Under the pieces are notes generated by a model. That model did not search any database. It was not told the DNA's origin and saw only the letters and a list, made by a program, of their open reading frames with translations. From an uncultured Oscillospiraceae bacterium (GTDB taxonomy: Bacteria > Bacillota > Clostridia > Oscillospirales > Oscillospiraceae): a stretch of DNA of 64,000 nucleotides. Location of the stretch: positions 7,411 to 71,410 of the forward strand of contig CAKTOF010000012.1 of NCBI GenBank assembly GCA_934589675.1. Reading direction: 5' to 3'. The position numbers and the translations under genes were made by a program. Shown here one piece after another: positions 38,526-47,088 of this stretch. The stretch's first letter is position 1; each line of letters opens with the position of its first letter.

Positions 38526-39104
38526 ATGGAGCTACTCAAGCAGCGCATCCGCGCCGAGGGCATCGTCCGCCCGGGCAACGTCCTGATGGTCAACAGCTTT
38601 CTCAATCACCAGATGGATATGCAGCTCATCGACGAGATCGCAAAGGAGTTCATCCGCCGCTTTGACGGCGTGGAGATCAACAAGGTGTTGACGATCGAGG
38701 CGTCCGGCATCGGCATCGCGGGCGTCGTCGCGCTGCGGCTCGGCTGCCCGATGGTCTTTGCGAAAAAGTCCAAAACGACGAACGTCGGCGACGACGTCTA
38801 CTGCGCGAAGGTCGAGTCGTTCACACACGGAACGGTCTCGGACGTCATTGTGGACCGCCGGTTCCTCTCCAAGGACGACAAGCTGCTCATCATCGACGAT
38901 TTTCTGGCCAACGGCAAGGCGCTCGAGGGCCTGTTCTCCATCGCCGAGCAGGCGGGCGCGCAGGTGCAGGGCGTCGGCATCGTCATCGAGAAGGGCTTTC
39001 AAGGCGCGGGCGACCGCATCCGCGCGGCGGGGTATGATCTCCAGTCGCTCGCCATCGTTGAGAGCATGGACGCCGAGCACGGCACGATCGTGTTTCGCGA
39101 CTAA
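38526..39104 (+). CDS. xpt: Xanthine phosphoribosyltransferase
   Basis: Salvages xanthine to XMP using PRPP. It is 192 residues. The family N-terminus is MELLKQRI, with VLTIEASGIGIA and the PRPP loop LIIDDFLANGKAL. ATG 38526 has an AGGAGG SD; the open frame begins 20 codons upstream without one. No permease gene (pbuX) or purine riboswitch is attached. Confidence 0.95.
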   Translation: MELLKQRIRAEGIVRPGNVLMVNSFLNHQMDMQLIDEIAKEFIRRFDGVEINKVLTIEASGIGIAGVVALRLGCPMVFAKKSKTTNVGDDVYCAKVESFTHGTVSDVIVDRRFLSKDDKLLIIDDFLANGKALEGLFSIAEQAGAQVQGVGIVIEKGFQGAGDRIRAAGYDLQSLAIVESMDAEHGTIVFRD

Positions 39105-39115
39105 GAGGATTTTTG

Positions 39116-39137
39116 CGGCGCAGCTCCGGCTGCGCCG
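39116..39137 (+). terminator. Weak terminator-like hairpin after xpt
   Basis: Arms 39116-39124 (CGGCGCAGC) and 39129-39137 pair with loop TCCG; only a short T-containing tail (TTTGATTT) follows. Confidence 0.4.
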
Positions 39138-39158
39138 TTTGATTTCGGAGGTGACGGC

Positions 39159-39764
39159 ATGAGCGTTGAATCGCTTTTGGATGCAGTCTCGCGCGCAGAG
39201 GCCGATGAGACCGACGTGCGCGGCGCGCAGTTTGTCGGAGAAGACGCCGCAGGCGCCTCGTGCTGCGGCGTGACGTTCGAGCGCTGTACGTTCACGGGCT
39301 GCCGGATGGCAGGGGCTGTGTTTTCCGGGTCGATGTTCTTTGGCTGCACCCTGACCGACTGCGACCTGTCCGGCGCGCGATTTTCCGGGTGCAGCTTCAA
39401 GCGCTGCACACTGGAAGGCTGCAAACTGAGCGGCGCGGATTTTTGTGAGGCTTACGGCAGCGACAGCAGGTTTGAAGGCTGCATCGGAGACTATTCCAAT
39501 CACGCGTCGGCCGTATACAAAAAATGCGTGTTTTCCGGCGGCTCGTTCCGCGAAGCGGCCTTTTTCCGCACGGAATTGCGCGAGTGCAGGCTGGAAACCG
39601 ACTTTACGCTCGCGGAGTTCCAGCGGACGGCGCTTTCCGGCGCGGATCTTCGCAAGTGCGAGCTCTACGGCGCGGTGTTCACGGCCGACGCGCTCCCGGG
39701 CGTGCGCGTCACGCGCGCGCAGGCGGCGGATCTGGCGGTGCTTTTGGGACTCATTGTGGAATAG
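39159..39764 (+). CDS. Cys-rich pentapeptide-repeat protein
   Basis: A 201-residue protein built of about 25 tandem pentapeptides A(D/N)LXX-like, with Cys often in the first or central position (for example FERCTFTGC, FGCTLTDC, FKRCTLEGC). The repeats are expected to form a right-handed quadrilateral beta-helix, as in Qnr/McbG-type proteins that can shield DNA gyrase. An interruption (EGCIGDYSNHASAVYKK) lies near residues 105-125. Repeat similarity alone does not establish gyrase binding. GGAGGTG SD at a normal distance. A short conserved-looking ORF follows after 9 nt. Confidence 0.8.
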   Translation: MSVESLLDAVSRAEADETDVRGAQFVGEDAAGASCCGVTFERCTFTGCRMAGAVFSGSMFFGCTLTDCDLSGARFSGCSFKRCTLEGCKLSGADFCEAYGSDSRFEGCIGDYSNHASAVYKKCVFSGGSFREAAFFRTELRECRLETDFTLAEFQRTALSGADLRKCELYGAVFTADALPGVRVTRAQAADLAVLLGLIVE

Positions 39765-39773
39765 GAGGAAATC

Positions 39774-40004
39774 ATGGACGAAATCTATCTGCCGACGCTG
39801 CACGCATTTGAAAACGGCAATGCTTTTTCCGGCAGCTGCGGCCTGCTGCGCTTTATGCTCACACCGGCCGACGGTGCCATCCGCGGCGAGCTGTGGCACG
39901 GAAAGCTCTGCTACGAAAAAAGCACCATGGAAAAAACGGAGAACTTCGAAATGACCCGGGAGGGCATCGAAGAGATCCGGAAGTGGCTGATGGAGAACAA
40001 ATAG
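39774..40004 (+). CDS. Small hypothetical protein (76 aa)
   Basis: It begins MDEIYLPTLHAFENGN after an AGGAGGAAATC SD, 9 nt downstream of the pentapeptide gene, and is probably co-transcribed. Features: Cys22 in SGSCGLLRF, a central beta-rich stretch, then a charged helix (MTREGIEEIRKWLMENK). No signal peptide or membrane segment. I do not recognise a family; codon use matches the host, so I consider it a real cytosolic protein. Confidence 0.65.
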   Translation: MDEIYLPTLHAFENGNAFSGSCGLLRFMLTPADGAIRGELWHGKLCYEKSTMEKTENFEMTREGIEEIRKWLMENK

Positions 40005-40084
40005 ACGCTGCGGGGAAAGAGCGGCCTGCGGTCACGCTGCGCTCGTGCGGCGCCGCGTGATCCTGCGACAGGAGGTGCAAGGAA

Positions 40085-42727
40085 ATGCGTTGTCCACATT
40101 GCGGAAGTCCGGTCATGATCCGCGGATCCTACTGGGAATGCGGCTGGTGCGGGGACTGCGGCATGCTGCAAAGGGCGCAGCAGAAGAAAGCGGCAGCGGC
40201 GCCGGCTTCGCGCTACGAGTACACGCGGCTCCCCTTGATATGGGCGGAGCTGAAATCGGAGCTGGGCAAGCTGGCGCCGCGCAATGCCCGGCTTTCCGGT
40301 CTCCTTGGGAAAGCCCTGCTCCATTTCATATCGCTGGGCATCCATCATTCCAACACGGATGTTGGAGCGGAACAAATGCAGGAACTCGATTTGTTCCTGA
40401 ACAGTGCGGCGGATCTGAAATTGGGAGAAAGCGTGTCGGAGATCAAGCGCGATCTTCAAAAAGGCGTTATTTTTGAGAAAGAGGCGGCGCTGTCCGAGCA
40501 GAGCTGCGGCGAGTTCTGGACGGAGCTGCTGTCGGTGCTGCCGCGGGAGCAGTATTATAACGCGCCACTTGAAAGCCTTGATTCCATCTTTACGGATTTA
40601 TCCATAATCTGTGATCAATTCTACCAATACGAAGGGGACAGCGACAATACGTGGCGCTGCTCCTGGGTCAAGATGAAGGATGAGTTTTACGGCCGTTGGA
40701 AGGAGCTTGCTCTGCTGCATCCGAACGTGGAGCGGTCTCGGCTGCTGCTGTCCCGCGGAGAATTCCCGATGTTCGAGGATGTATGCCGCGACATCCTGAT
40801 CACGGAGTATCCGGAAGAGATCCATTTTGCATCTGTCGACGAATTCGCCGGATGCAGCTGGCAGGGAATTTTGTGTGACAAATTCGAAGAGAATATGGAG
40901 CTCGGGATCAAAATGTGGCGCACGCTCCTCGACGCGGCGGAACCGGCCCTGTGGACGGATGCCGAGACGGCCAGCAAGATGCTTCCGGATTGGGAATGGC
41001 TGATCATCCCGAACAAAGAGATGATCCTGCCGCTTCTGGACGCGCTGCGGGATGAGCACTTTGCAAAGCAGGTGTTCCAGAGTGCGGATCCCTGCGGCAG
41101 CGTGCAGTATGATGTCCTGTCCGCGTGCTTCGACTACGACCGGTGGGATGTGGGGGTAACGTGCCTTGAGCTTGCAATGGCGAACCCGCACCTTGAAAAG
41201 CAATGGATAGAAAAGTTCCGGCGCCATTACCCGCCGAGAGACAAAAAACGTCTGGTCTGCGTCCCCAATCGGCCGGCGAATGACCCGCTTCCCGACGACG
41301 GGACGGTGTTCCATTACTGCTCGGTCCAGATCCCGGGAATTCACCGGACCTACGCATACCTCACCGGCGGCTTGCCGCTCAAGGCCGGCGACTGGGTGGA
41401 GCTACCGTTCGGTAAAGAGAACCGTGTGCGGCGGGCGTGGGTGTGCGATGTCATGGACTGCACGCGTCTGGCCGCTCCATGGCCGCCGGAGAAGACAAAG
41501 ACCGTTTTGCGCATCGCAGAGCCTCCGGCGCCAAAGCCGAAAAAGAAAGCGCCGGAGCCGGAGCCTGAAGAGTGGGTGATCCGGATCGGGCCGGAGCCGG
41601 ATGAGATCGAGGAAGCGCCGGAGCCGGCGGAGATCGGGAAAGAACCGGAACCGGCGGAAGAGGCTGAAAACAAGGCCGATCAGGCGCAGCCCGAGCCGCC
41701 CGCGGCGGCAGAGGAGAAGGAACCGGAGCCGCCGCGCGAGCGCAGCCAATTTGCAATATCATATGAAGCATACTTGATTCGTAATCCGTGGAAGAAACGC
41801 GAGATAGAGTATGAAAAGCACCCCGGACGGAAGTGGATCATCAAAAGGGTGCTGGCGCTGGCGGCGGTCTGCGCTGTTGTGGTTTTTCTGGTCGTCCGTA
41901 AAGAGCAGCGGGCGCGGATTTACGACACCGCGCTGGAACACCTTTCGGAGCAGGAGTTTTTGAAAGCAGAACTGGAGTTTTCCAAGCTGCCGCGCTATCG
42001 AGACGCGGCGCAGCTTGCGGTTTACTGCAAGTATGCCTCCGCGTACAGAACCAACACGAACTATACCGGCGGCGCGGAGGAGCTGTCTTATATCCATCTT
42101 CAGTTTGAGACCGGATGGCAGCAGGACGTGGACGCGCTTGAAAAACGCGTCGAAGGCTATAAAAAGCAGAAGGAGTCAGAGGAAGCGGCGGCGCTTCGAG
42201 CGCAGGAAGCCGCTGCGGCGGCCTCATGGGATGAGGAGCTCAAAAGAATATACACCGGGAAGCAGCCCGTGGATGGTATGCCGGCGAACGGTCTGAAGTA
42301 CACAACGCTCGGCGCACCCTCGCAAACCAAAAATTGCAGGGATTATAACAGCTTGGTCTACAACAGACGATATAAAACCCTGTATTGGTATAACAGTCAG
42401 GGGCAGACCATCGCATCCTGCAAGTCTCATCAGCTCAGCGAGAATGGGGAAGAGGTCATTTACGATTTCAAAACCTTCAACCCGCCGCTCGGAAGCAGCA
42501 AACCCACGTCTTCCATCGGCGGAAGCAGCTCCTTTGGCGGCAGCTCCGGCAGCTCGGGCAGTTCTTCCGGCAGCTCAGGTAGTTCCGGCAGCTCTTCCGG
42601 CAGCTCCGGCAGCAGCCATTCCGGCAGCATCCGGGACGACTATGACACCCCAGAGGATCTCTGGGAGGACAATCAGGACTGGTATGAGGACGAGGACGAA
42701 GCGTGGGATGAGTGGTACGACGGATAA
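40085..42727 (+). CDS. Large zinc-ribbon membrane protein of unknown function
   Basis: An 880-residue multidomain protein. (1) Residues 1-36: zinc ribbon with CPHCGSP and CGWCGDCG. (2) About 40-400: helical domain rich in Trp and acidic residues. (3) About 405-475: small beta domain with SVQIPGIHRTYAYL and WVELPFGKENRVRRAWV, reminiscent of the PriA-like N-terminal barrel. (4) About 480-550: Pro/Glu/Ala-rich linker. (5) One transmembrane helix about 583-602. (6) TPR-like helices (ALEHLSEQEFLKAELEF). (7) A Ser/Gly low-complexity run about 805-845 and an acidic tail. It is not a family I know. AGGAGGTG SD upstream. Confidence 0.75.
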   Translation: MRCPHCGSPVMIRGSYWECGWCGDCGMLQRAQQKKAAAAPASRYEYTRLPLIWAELKSELGKLAPRNARLSGLLGKALLHFISLGIHHSNTDVGAEQMQELDLFLNSAADLKLGESVSEIKRDLQKGVIFEKEAALSEQSCGEFWTELLSVLPREQYYNAPLESLDSIFTDLSIICDQFYQYEGDSDNTWRCSWVKMKDEFYGRWKELALLHPNVERSRLLLSRGEFPMFEDVCRDILITEYPEEIHFASVDEFAGCSWQGILCDKFEENMELGIKMWRTLLDAAEPALWTDAETASKMLPDWEWLIIPNKEMILPLLDALRDEHFAKQVFQSADPCGSVQYDVLSACFDYDRWDVGVTCLELAMANPHLEKQWIEKFRRHYPPRDKKRLVCVPNRPANDPLPDDGTVFHYCSVQIPGIHRTYAYLTGGLPLKAGDWVELPFGKENRVRRAWVCDVMDCTRLAAPWPPEKTKTVLRIAEPPAPKPKKKAPEPEPEEWVIRIGPEPDEIEEAPEPAEIGKEPEPAEEAENKADQAQPEPPAAAEEKEPEPPRERSQFAISYEAYLIRNPWKKREIEYEKHPGRKWIIKRVLALAAVCAVVVFLVVRKEQRARIYDTALEHLSEQEFLKAELEFSKLPRYRDAAQLAVYCKYASAYRTNTNYTGGAEELSYIHLQFETGWQQDVDALEKRVEGYKKQKESEEAAALRAQEAAAAASWDEELKRIYTGKQPVDGMPANGLKYTTLGAPSQTKNCRDYNSLVYNRRYKTLYWYNSQGQTIASCKSHQLSENGEEVIYDFKTFNPPLGSSKPTSSIGGSSSFGGSSGSSGSSSGSSGSSGSSSGSSGSSHSGSIRDDYDTPEDLWEDNQDWYEDEDEAWDEWYDG

Positions 42728-42739
42728 GCGCACAAAAAA

Positions 42740-42769
42740 CCGGCGGCATGACGTTGCTCATGCCGCCGG
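42740..42769. terminator. Bidirectional terminator
   Basis: Arms 42740-42751 (CCGGCGGCATGA) and 42758-42769 perfect, loop CGTTGC, T-run at 42773 and A-run at 42734. It separates the large zinc-ribbon gene from the convergent activase gene. Confidence 0.85.
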
Positions 42770-42775
42770 AGCTTT

Positions 42776-43684
42776 TTATCCGCCCAGCTGGGCGCTTAGA
42801 CCGAGGGAGAGGAAGCGGTTAAGGAGCGCCTGCTTGCTCGCCTCGTCCATGGGCGGGGTATCGGCGAGGGGATAGGCGCGGCCGAGCTCGTCGTACTTGC
42901 CCGAGCCGTAATTATGGTAGCCGATGAGATCGACGCGGCGGACGCTTCTGAGCGTGGAGAGAAGCTCCGCGACGGCCTCAGATTCCATGTCGTTGCAGCC
43001 GGGGATGACAGGGCAGCGGACGATGATGTCCTTACCCGCGCGGTCGGCGCGGCGGAGATTGTCCAAAATGACGTCGTTCGGCAGGCCGGTGTTCTGCTCG
43101 TGGCGCTTCGGGTCGAGCCCCTTGACGTCAAAGAGCAGCAGGTCGGCCTGACGGAGCACCTCGCGCCCGGCATCCGTCGTCACATAGCCGCACGTGTCGA
43201 CGGCGACGGGGATGCCCGCGGCGCGGCAGCGGTCGATCATCTCAAGGCAGAACTCCGGCTGCATCGTCGGCTCGCCGCCGGAGAGCGTCACGCCGCCGCC
43301 GGAGCGGTCATAGAACGCGCGGTCGCGCGCACACTCGGAAAAAACGTCCTCTGCCGTGCGCACCTGTCCCCAGATGCTCAGCGCGCCGGGCCAGCAGGCG
43401 TCTGCGCACGCGCCGCAGGCGGTGCATTTTTCGCGATTGATCGTCAGCGCGCCGGATTTTAGCGACAACGCGCCGGCGGGGCAGGCGGGGACGCATTTGC
43501 CGCAGGATGTGCAGTGCTCGGAGATGAATTGCAGTTCCGGCGCGGCGCGCTGGCTCTCGGGATTGCAGCACCAGCGGCAGCGCAGCGGGCAGCCCTTGAG
43601 CAGCACGGTCGTGCGGATGCCCCAGCCGTCGACAAACGAGCCGTGGACGACGTTGAAGACCCGGCCGGTCGCACCCGTCAGCAT
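42776..43684 (-). CDS. Glycyl-radical enzyme activating enzyme (radical SAM)
   Basis: A 302-residue activase that would generate a glycyl radical in the neighbouring enzyme by H-abstraction with 5'-dAdo radical. The N-terminal SAM cluster motif CPLRCRWC (CxxxCxxC) and GGEP are intact. A two-[4Fe-4S] ferredoxin insert with eight Cys (CTSCGKCVPAC; CTACGACADAC) lies at about residues 50-105, as in activases of non-PFL glycyl radical enzymes. It overlaps the upstream enzyme gene by 7 nt, so it is the dedicated partner. No catalytic damage is visible. Confidence 0.93.
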   Translation of the reverse strand: MLTGATGRVFNVVHGSFVDGWGIRTTVLLKGCPLRCRWCCNPESQRAAPELQFISEHCTSCGKCVPACPAGALSLKSGALTINREKCTACGACADACWPGALSIWGQVRTAEDVFSECARDRAFYDRSGGGVTLSGGEPTMQPEFCLEMIDRCRAAGIPVAVDTCGYVTTDAGREVLRQADLLLFDVKGLDPKRHEQNTGLPNDVILDNLRRADRAGKDIIVRCPVIPGCNDMESEAVAELLSTLRSVRRVDLIGYHNYGSGKYDELGRAYPLADTPPMDEASKQALLNRFLSLGLSAQLGG

Positions 43685-46032
43685 TCGGAGAACTCCAGCC
43701 GGCGGATGATGTCGTTCTGAAGCTCCGGGCCAAGCTCGATGAAGTACGCGGCATACGTCGCGACGCGGACGACAAGGTCGCGGTGATTTTCCGGGTGGAG
43801 CTGCGCGTCGCGCAGCGTCTCGGTCGAGACGATGTTGAACTGGACGAGGTAGCCGCCCGCGTCGACGTAGGCGCGGATGAGCGATTCAAATTTCCTGAGC
43901 TTTTCCTCACCCGCGACGGCGTCGGGGTTCATGCGCAGGTTGAGCACCTCGCCGTGGAGCAGCTTGTCGTGGTCAAGATGCGCGACGGAGAGCATGGATG
44001 CCGTCGCGCCGGACGTGTTGCGCCCCTGCGCGGGCGAGATGCCGCCCTCAGAGATCGGCTCGCCCGCGAGGCGGCCGTCCGGCGTCGCGCCGAGCACCAT
44101 GCCGAGGCCGACGTTCGCCGTGACGGCCGCAGCCGCGACGGTCGACTTCGCGCCGGAAAAGCCGGGCTCAGCCGCGACGGTGTCTGAGACATAGGAAAGG
44201 ACGTCGTTCACAATGGCGTCGACGTAAGGATCGTTGTTGCCGAACTTCGGCTGGCGCAGCAGGAGGGCGCGGAGCTCTTCATAGCCTTCAAAATTGTGGT
44301 CGAGCGCGTCTATAATGTCAGCCATTGTGACGCGCTTCTGCTCAAAGACGACGCGGCGGATGGCGGCAAGGCTGTCGCCGACGTTCGGCGCGCCGGCCAG
44401 AGACATGGCAAAGCCGAAATACGGCTTCGTGCCGCCGTCGATGACGTCTGTGCCGCGCTCGATGCATACAGGCAGGAGGGACGACTCAAGCGGACTCGGC
44501 GCATAGGCGGAGAACACGGCCTTGTCGGCGTTTTTGATCTCGTGGCAGAGCGGGATAATGTGGCGCACCTGCGCGCAGAACGCGTCCCAGAGCTCGTCAT
44601 ACGTCGAAAATCCCGCCGCATCGGGCGTGACGGCGCCGAGCTGAAGGCCGGTCAGGCGATGGACGCCGCGGCGGAGCGCCAGCTCTAAAATGCCCGGCAG
44701 CGAGATGATGCCGCCCGGAACATGATAGCTCACACCCGCGACGATGGGCGACGTGCAGCCCGCGACGGCGTAGTCGCGCGCCAGCTCTGCGGGCATCCCG
44801 AAGAGCTCAAGATCGCGGACGGCCGTGCGGTCACCTAAAAATTTCAGCTTGCCGCCGACGTCGCGCGCGACGCCGCAGGCAAACAGCAGAAATTCGTCCG
44901 GCGTGTTGTCGGCAATGCGCACGACGATGTCGTCCGAGCCCATGTTCACGGCGCGCTCCGCCTCCAGAATGAGATAGGACAGGCGATTGACGGCGCACGA
45001 GCCGTCCGGCTTCACGCCGCCGATGGTGAACGAGCAGCCGGAGTTGTTGCCCGCAAAGCCGTGGCTGCGCGATTCGCTGTAGACGACGCAGTCGCTGTTG
45101 CAGTTGATGAGCAGCATGGCCAGAAGCTCATAGGCCTCCGCGTCCGTCAGGCCGCTTCGAATGCCGGATTCGTAGAACGGCTCGAGGTACTGGTCGATGC
45201 GCAAAAATGTGTTGCCCGTGCCCCAGTTTTCCAGCATGATGCAGTAATAGCCAAACCAGAGCGACTGCACCGCCTCGCGGAACGAGCCGGCCGGGCGGCG
45301 CGGGACGGCGCGGCAGGTGCGTGCGATCTCCAGAAGCTCCGCGCGGCGCGCTTGATCGGATTCTTCTGCGGCCAGACGCTCGGCCTCTGCGGCATAGCGG
45401 CCGCCAAGAGAGCCGAGGGCTTCAAGACAAAGGCGCATGCCGGTCAGCTCGCTGCGCTGGGCATCTGTGACCGGGCGGGACAGGCGCTCGTCGATTCTGG
45501 CGATGAGGCCGTCCGTGCCGAGGCAGAGCAGCTGGGAAAAGTCCGGCGAGGCGTGGCCGGGGAACTGATTGTTGCCGCAGAACGCGCCGCCGCCGATGAT
45601 CAGATCGTCGATGGCAAGCGCCTTTTCGCCGACAAGATCCTTCCAGTGATGGCGCAGCGAACGCGTCTGCCAGTATGGCACGACGTCGCGCAGGACGTCC
45701 TTTTCCCAGTCGGTCAGCGGCTCAAACGGGTCGGTCTCGCGCGTGGAGAGCAGGTCGAGCTCGTCTAAGATCCAGTCGCACTGCAGCTCCGGGCTGATGG
45801 AGCCACCACGCACCTTCGACGTCGGGCGGCCGACAATGCGCTCGTCCGGGTAGATGCGGACGGTCATGTTTTCCAGCAGATGCGAAAACGCCTTGCCGCG
45901 GCGGATGGCGGCGGGCTCGCACTCGGTCTGGCGGAACGACTCGGTGATGAGCTTCGCCCGCTCAACGCACACGGACGGGCGCACGAGCATGTCGCTGCGC
46001 AGCTTTTTGATCAAAGTGTTGTCAAACTCCAT
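43678..46032 (-). CDS. Glycyl-radical-enzyme-family protein lacking the radical glycine
   Basis: A 784-residue PFL/diol-dehydratase-like protein; length and overall sequence match the family throughout. The thiyl Cys is likely C426 in AVAGCTSPIV, where most dehydratase-type members have GCVEP, so the usual Glu two residues on is Ser. The C-terminal glycyl motif, normally RVxGYxxxF, is RVATYAAYF: the glycine position (residue 759, codon 43756-43758, ACG) is Thr. Flanking residues (TLRDAQLHPE, DLVVR, then FIEL) are well conserved. Substrate unknown. Whether it is active, needs a separate radical domain, or has another role cannot be told from sequence. ATG 46032 has a GGGAGGCC SD. Confidence 0.85.
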   Translation of the reverse strand: MEFDNTLIKKLRSDMLVRPSVCVERAKLITESFRQTECEPAAIRRGKAFSHLLENMTVRIYPDERIVGRPTSKVRGGSISPELQCDWILDELDLLSTRETDPFEPLTDWEKDVLRDVVPYWQTRSLRHHWKDLVGEKALAIDDLIIGGGAFCGNNQFPGHASPDFSQLLCLGTDGLIARIDERLSRPVTDAQRSELTGMRLCLEALGSLGGRYAAEAERLAAEESDQARRAELLEIARTCRAVPRRPAGSFREAVQSLWFGYYCIMLENWGTGNTFLRIDQYLEPFYESGIRSGLTDAEAYELLAMLLINCNSDCVVYSESRSHGFAGNNSGCSFTIGGVKPDGSCAVNRLSYLILEAERAVNMGSDDIVVRIADNTPDEFLLFACGVARDVGGKLKFLGDRTAVRDLELFGMPAELARDYAVAGCTSPIVAGVSYHVPGGIISLPGILELALRRGVHRLTGLQLGAVTPDAAGFSTYDELWDAFCAQVRHIIPLCHEIKNADKAVFSAYAPSPLESSLLPVCIERGTDVIDGGTKPYFGFAMSLAGAPNVGDSLAAIRRVVFEQKRVTMADIIDALDHNFEGYEELRALLLRQPKFGNNDPYVDAIVNDVLSYVSDTVAAEPGFSGAKSTVAAAAVTANVGLGMVLGATPDGRLAGEPISEGGISPAQGRNTSGATASMLSVAHLDHDKLLHGEVLNLRMNPDAVAGEEKLRKFESLIRAYVDAGGYLVQFNIVSTETLRDAQLHPENHRDLVVRVATYAAYFIELGPELQNDIIRRLEFSEC

Positions 46033-46055
46033 ACGAAAGGCCTCCCTTTTTGGTC

Positions 46056-46085
46056 AGTATAGCATGGTGTTTTCCGGAAATCCAA
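46056..46085 (-). promoter_or_regulatory. Promoter of the glycyl-radical-enzyme operon
   Basis: Minus-strand TTGGAT (46085-46080), 18-nt spacer and extended -10 TGC-TATACT (46061-46056). It directs transcription of the enzyme and activase genes, leaving a leader of about 20 nt. Confidence 0.6.
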
Positions 46086-46104
46086 TGCGCATTGCGAAAA
46101 TTTG

Positions 46105-46135
46105 TTATAACATTTTGCGTATGACTATGCTATAA
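46105..46135. promoter_or_regulatory. LysR-type operator-like dyad and LysR-gene -10
   Basis: TTATAACAT (46105-46113) and ATGCTATAA (46127-46135) are inverted repeats matching at 8 of 9 positions with a 13-nt spacer. The right arm overlaps a plus-strand TATAAT (46131-46136). A third half-site (ATGCTATA on the minus strand, 46058-46065) lies on the -10 of the divergent promoter. The arrangement suits autoregulation plus control of the enzyme operon. Confidence 0.55.
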
Positions 46136-46157
46136 TCGGCACAAAGAGGTGAGGCGC

Positions 46158-47054
46158 ATGACGGATCTTCAGATCCAGTACTTTCTCAAGGTGGCCGACT
46201 GCATGAGCTTTTCGGGCGCGGCGCGGGATCTTTTTGTTTCGCAGCCGAGCGTTTCGCGGCAGATCCGACAGCTTGAGCAGGAGCTTGGGTGCGAGCTTTT
46301 TGACCGCAGCTGCAAAAATGCGGTGTCGCTCACGCCGGCCGGCGCCATTTTTCGCGACAGCTTTCAGCGCCTGCTGCGCGAGCATCAGGCGGCGCTGAGC
46401 GCGGCGTGGGAGGTCTCGCGCGGCCCGGCTGAGCGGCTGCGCATCGGCATCGGCGAGAACTGGGATCTGGCTGCGCCGCTCATGCGCTTTCGCGAGCGGG
46501 CGCTCGCGCGTGACCCGCATACGGAGCTCCTGTTTGAGCAGGCGCCGTTTCTCGCCCTGCGTGACCTGCTCGCGGCAGGGCGGCTGGACGCCATCGTCTG
46601 CACGCGGACGAGTGTGCAGTCGTTTGAGGGCGTGGAGCTGATCCCCGTCGGCGAGATGCGCACGTCGCTCTTCGTCCGCCGCGGCCTTCTTTGTCCGCCG
46701 GACAAGACGCCGCGCCTTTCTGACTTTGACAGGCAGACGCTGCTGATGCTGCCGGACGATGAGGCGCCCATGGCCATGCAGATCGTGCTGCTGCAATTTC
46801 TCGCCGAGCAGGTCAAGCCGAAGGTGCGCCGCATGACGAACCGCGCGTCCATCTGGCAGGCCATCCGCATGGGCGAGGGCTTCTGCGCGTTCGATGACCG
46901 CGTGCTCATGCGCCACGATCCGCTTATCTGCCGGGTCGATCTCGACGAGACGATCCCCATCTGCGTCGTCTGGAAGCGGCAGAATCAGAGCCCGCTGTTC
47001 CCGGTGCTGGCCGAGGAGCTGCAAAAGACGCTGGCCGTGCCGGTAGAAGATTAA
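46158..47054 (+). CDS. LysR family transcriptional regulator
   Basis: A 298-residue regulator. The N-terminal winged helix-turn-helix (LQIQYFLKVADCMSFSGAARDLFVSQPSVSRQ, quoted in part, about residues 4-60) is canonical. The effector-binding domain runs from about residue 90. ATG 46158 was chosen with a GAGGTGAGG SD; GTG 46149 is the alternative. Divergent from the glycyl-radical-enzyme operon with about 125 nt between, so it most likely controls that operon in response to its substrate. Confidence 0.92.
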   Translation: MTDLQIQYFLKVADCMSFSGAARDLFVSQPSVSRQIRQLEQELGCELFDRSCKNAVSLTPAGAIFRDSFQRLLREHQAALSAAWEVSRGPAERLRIGIGENWDLAAPLMRFRERALARDPHTELLFEQAPFLALRDLLAAGRLDAIVCTRTSVQSFEGVELIPVGEMRTSLFVRRGLLCPPDKTPRLSDFDRQTLLMLPDDEAPMAMQIVLLQFLAEQVKPKVRRMTNRASIWQAIRMGEGFCAFDDRVLMRHDPLICRVDLDETIPICVVWKRQNQSPLFPVLAEELQKTLAVPVED

Positions 47055-47058
47055 AAAA

Positions 47059-47083
47059 ATCCCGGAAGCTCAGCTTCCGGGAT
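47059..47083. terminator. Bidirectional terminator of lysR / potD
   Basis: Arms 47059-47069 and 47073-47083 (ATCCCGGAAGC/GCTTCCGGGAT), loop TCA, with an A-run before and a T-run after. Confidence 0.85.
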
Positions 47084-47088
47084 CCTTT

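Noticed and set aside
42510..42630. Tandem AGC/GGC-rich repeat resembling a minisatellite
   Set aside because: It is in frame inside the 880-residue gene and encodes a Ser/Gly low-complexity run.
43750..43765. Sequencing error explaining the missing radical glycine
   Set aside because: Turning ACG into any Gly codon (GGN) needs two substitutions in one codon, and the frame is intact on both sides.
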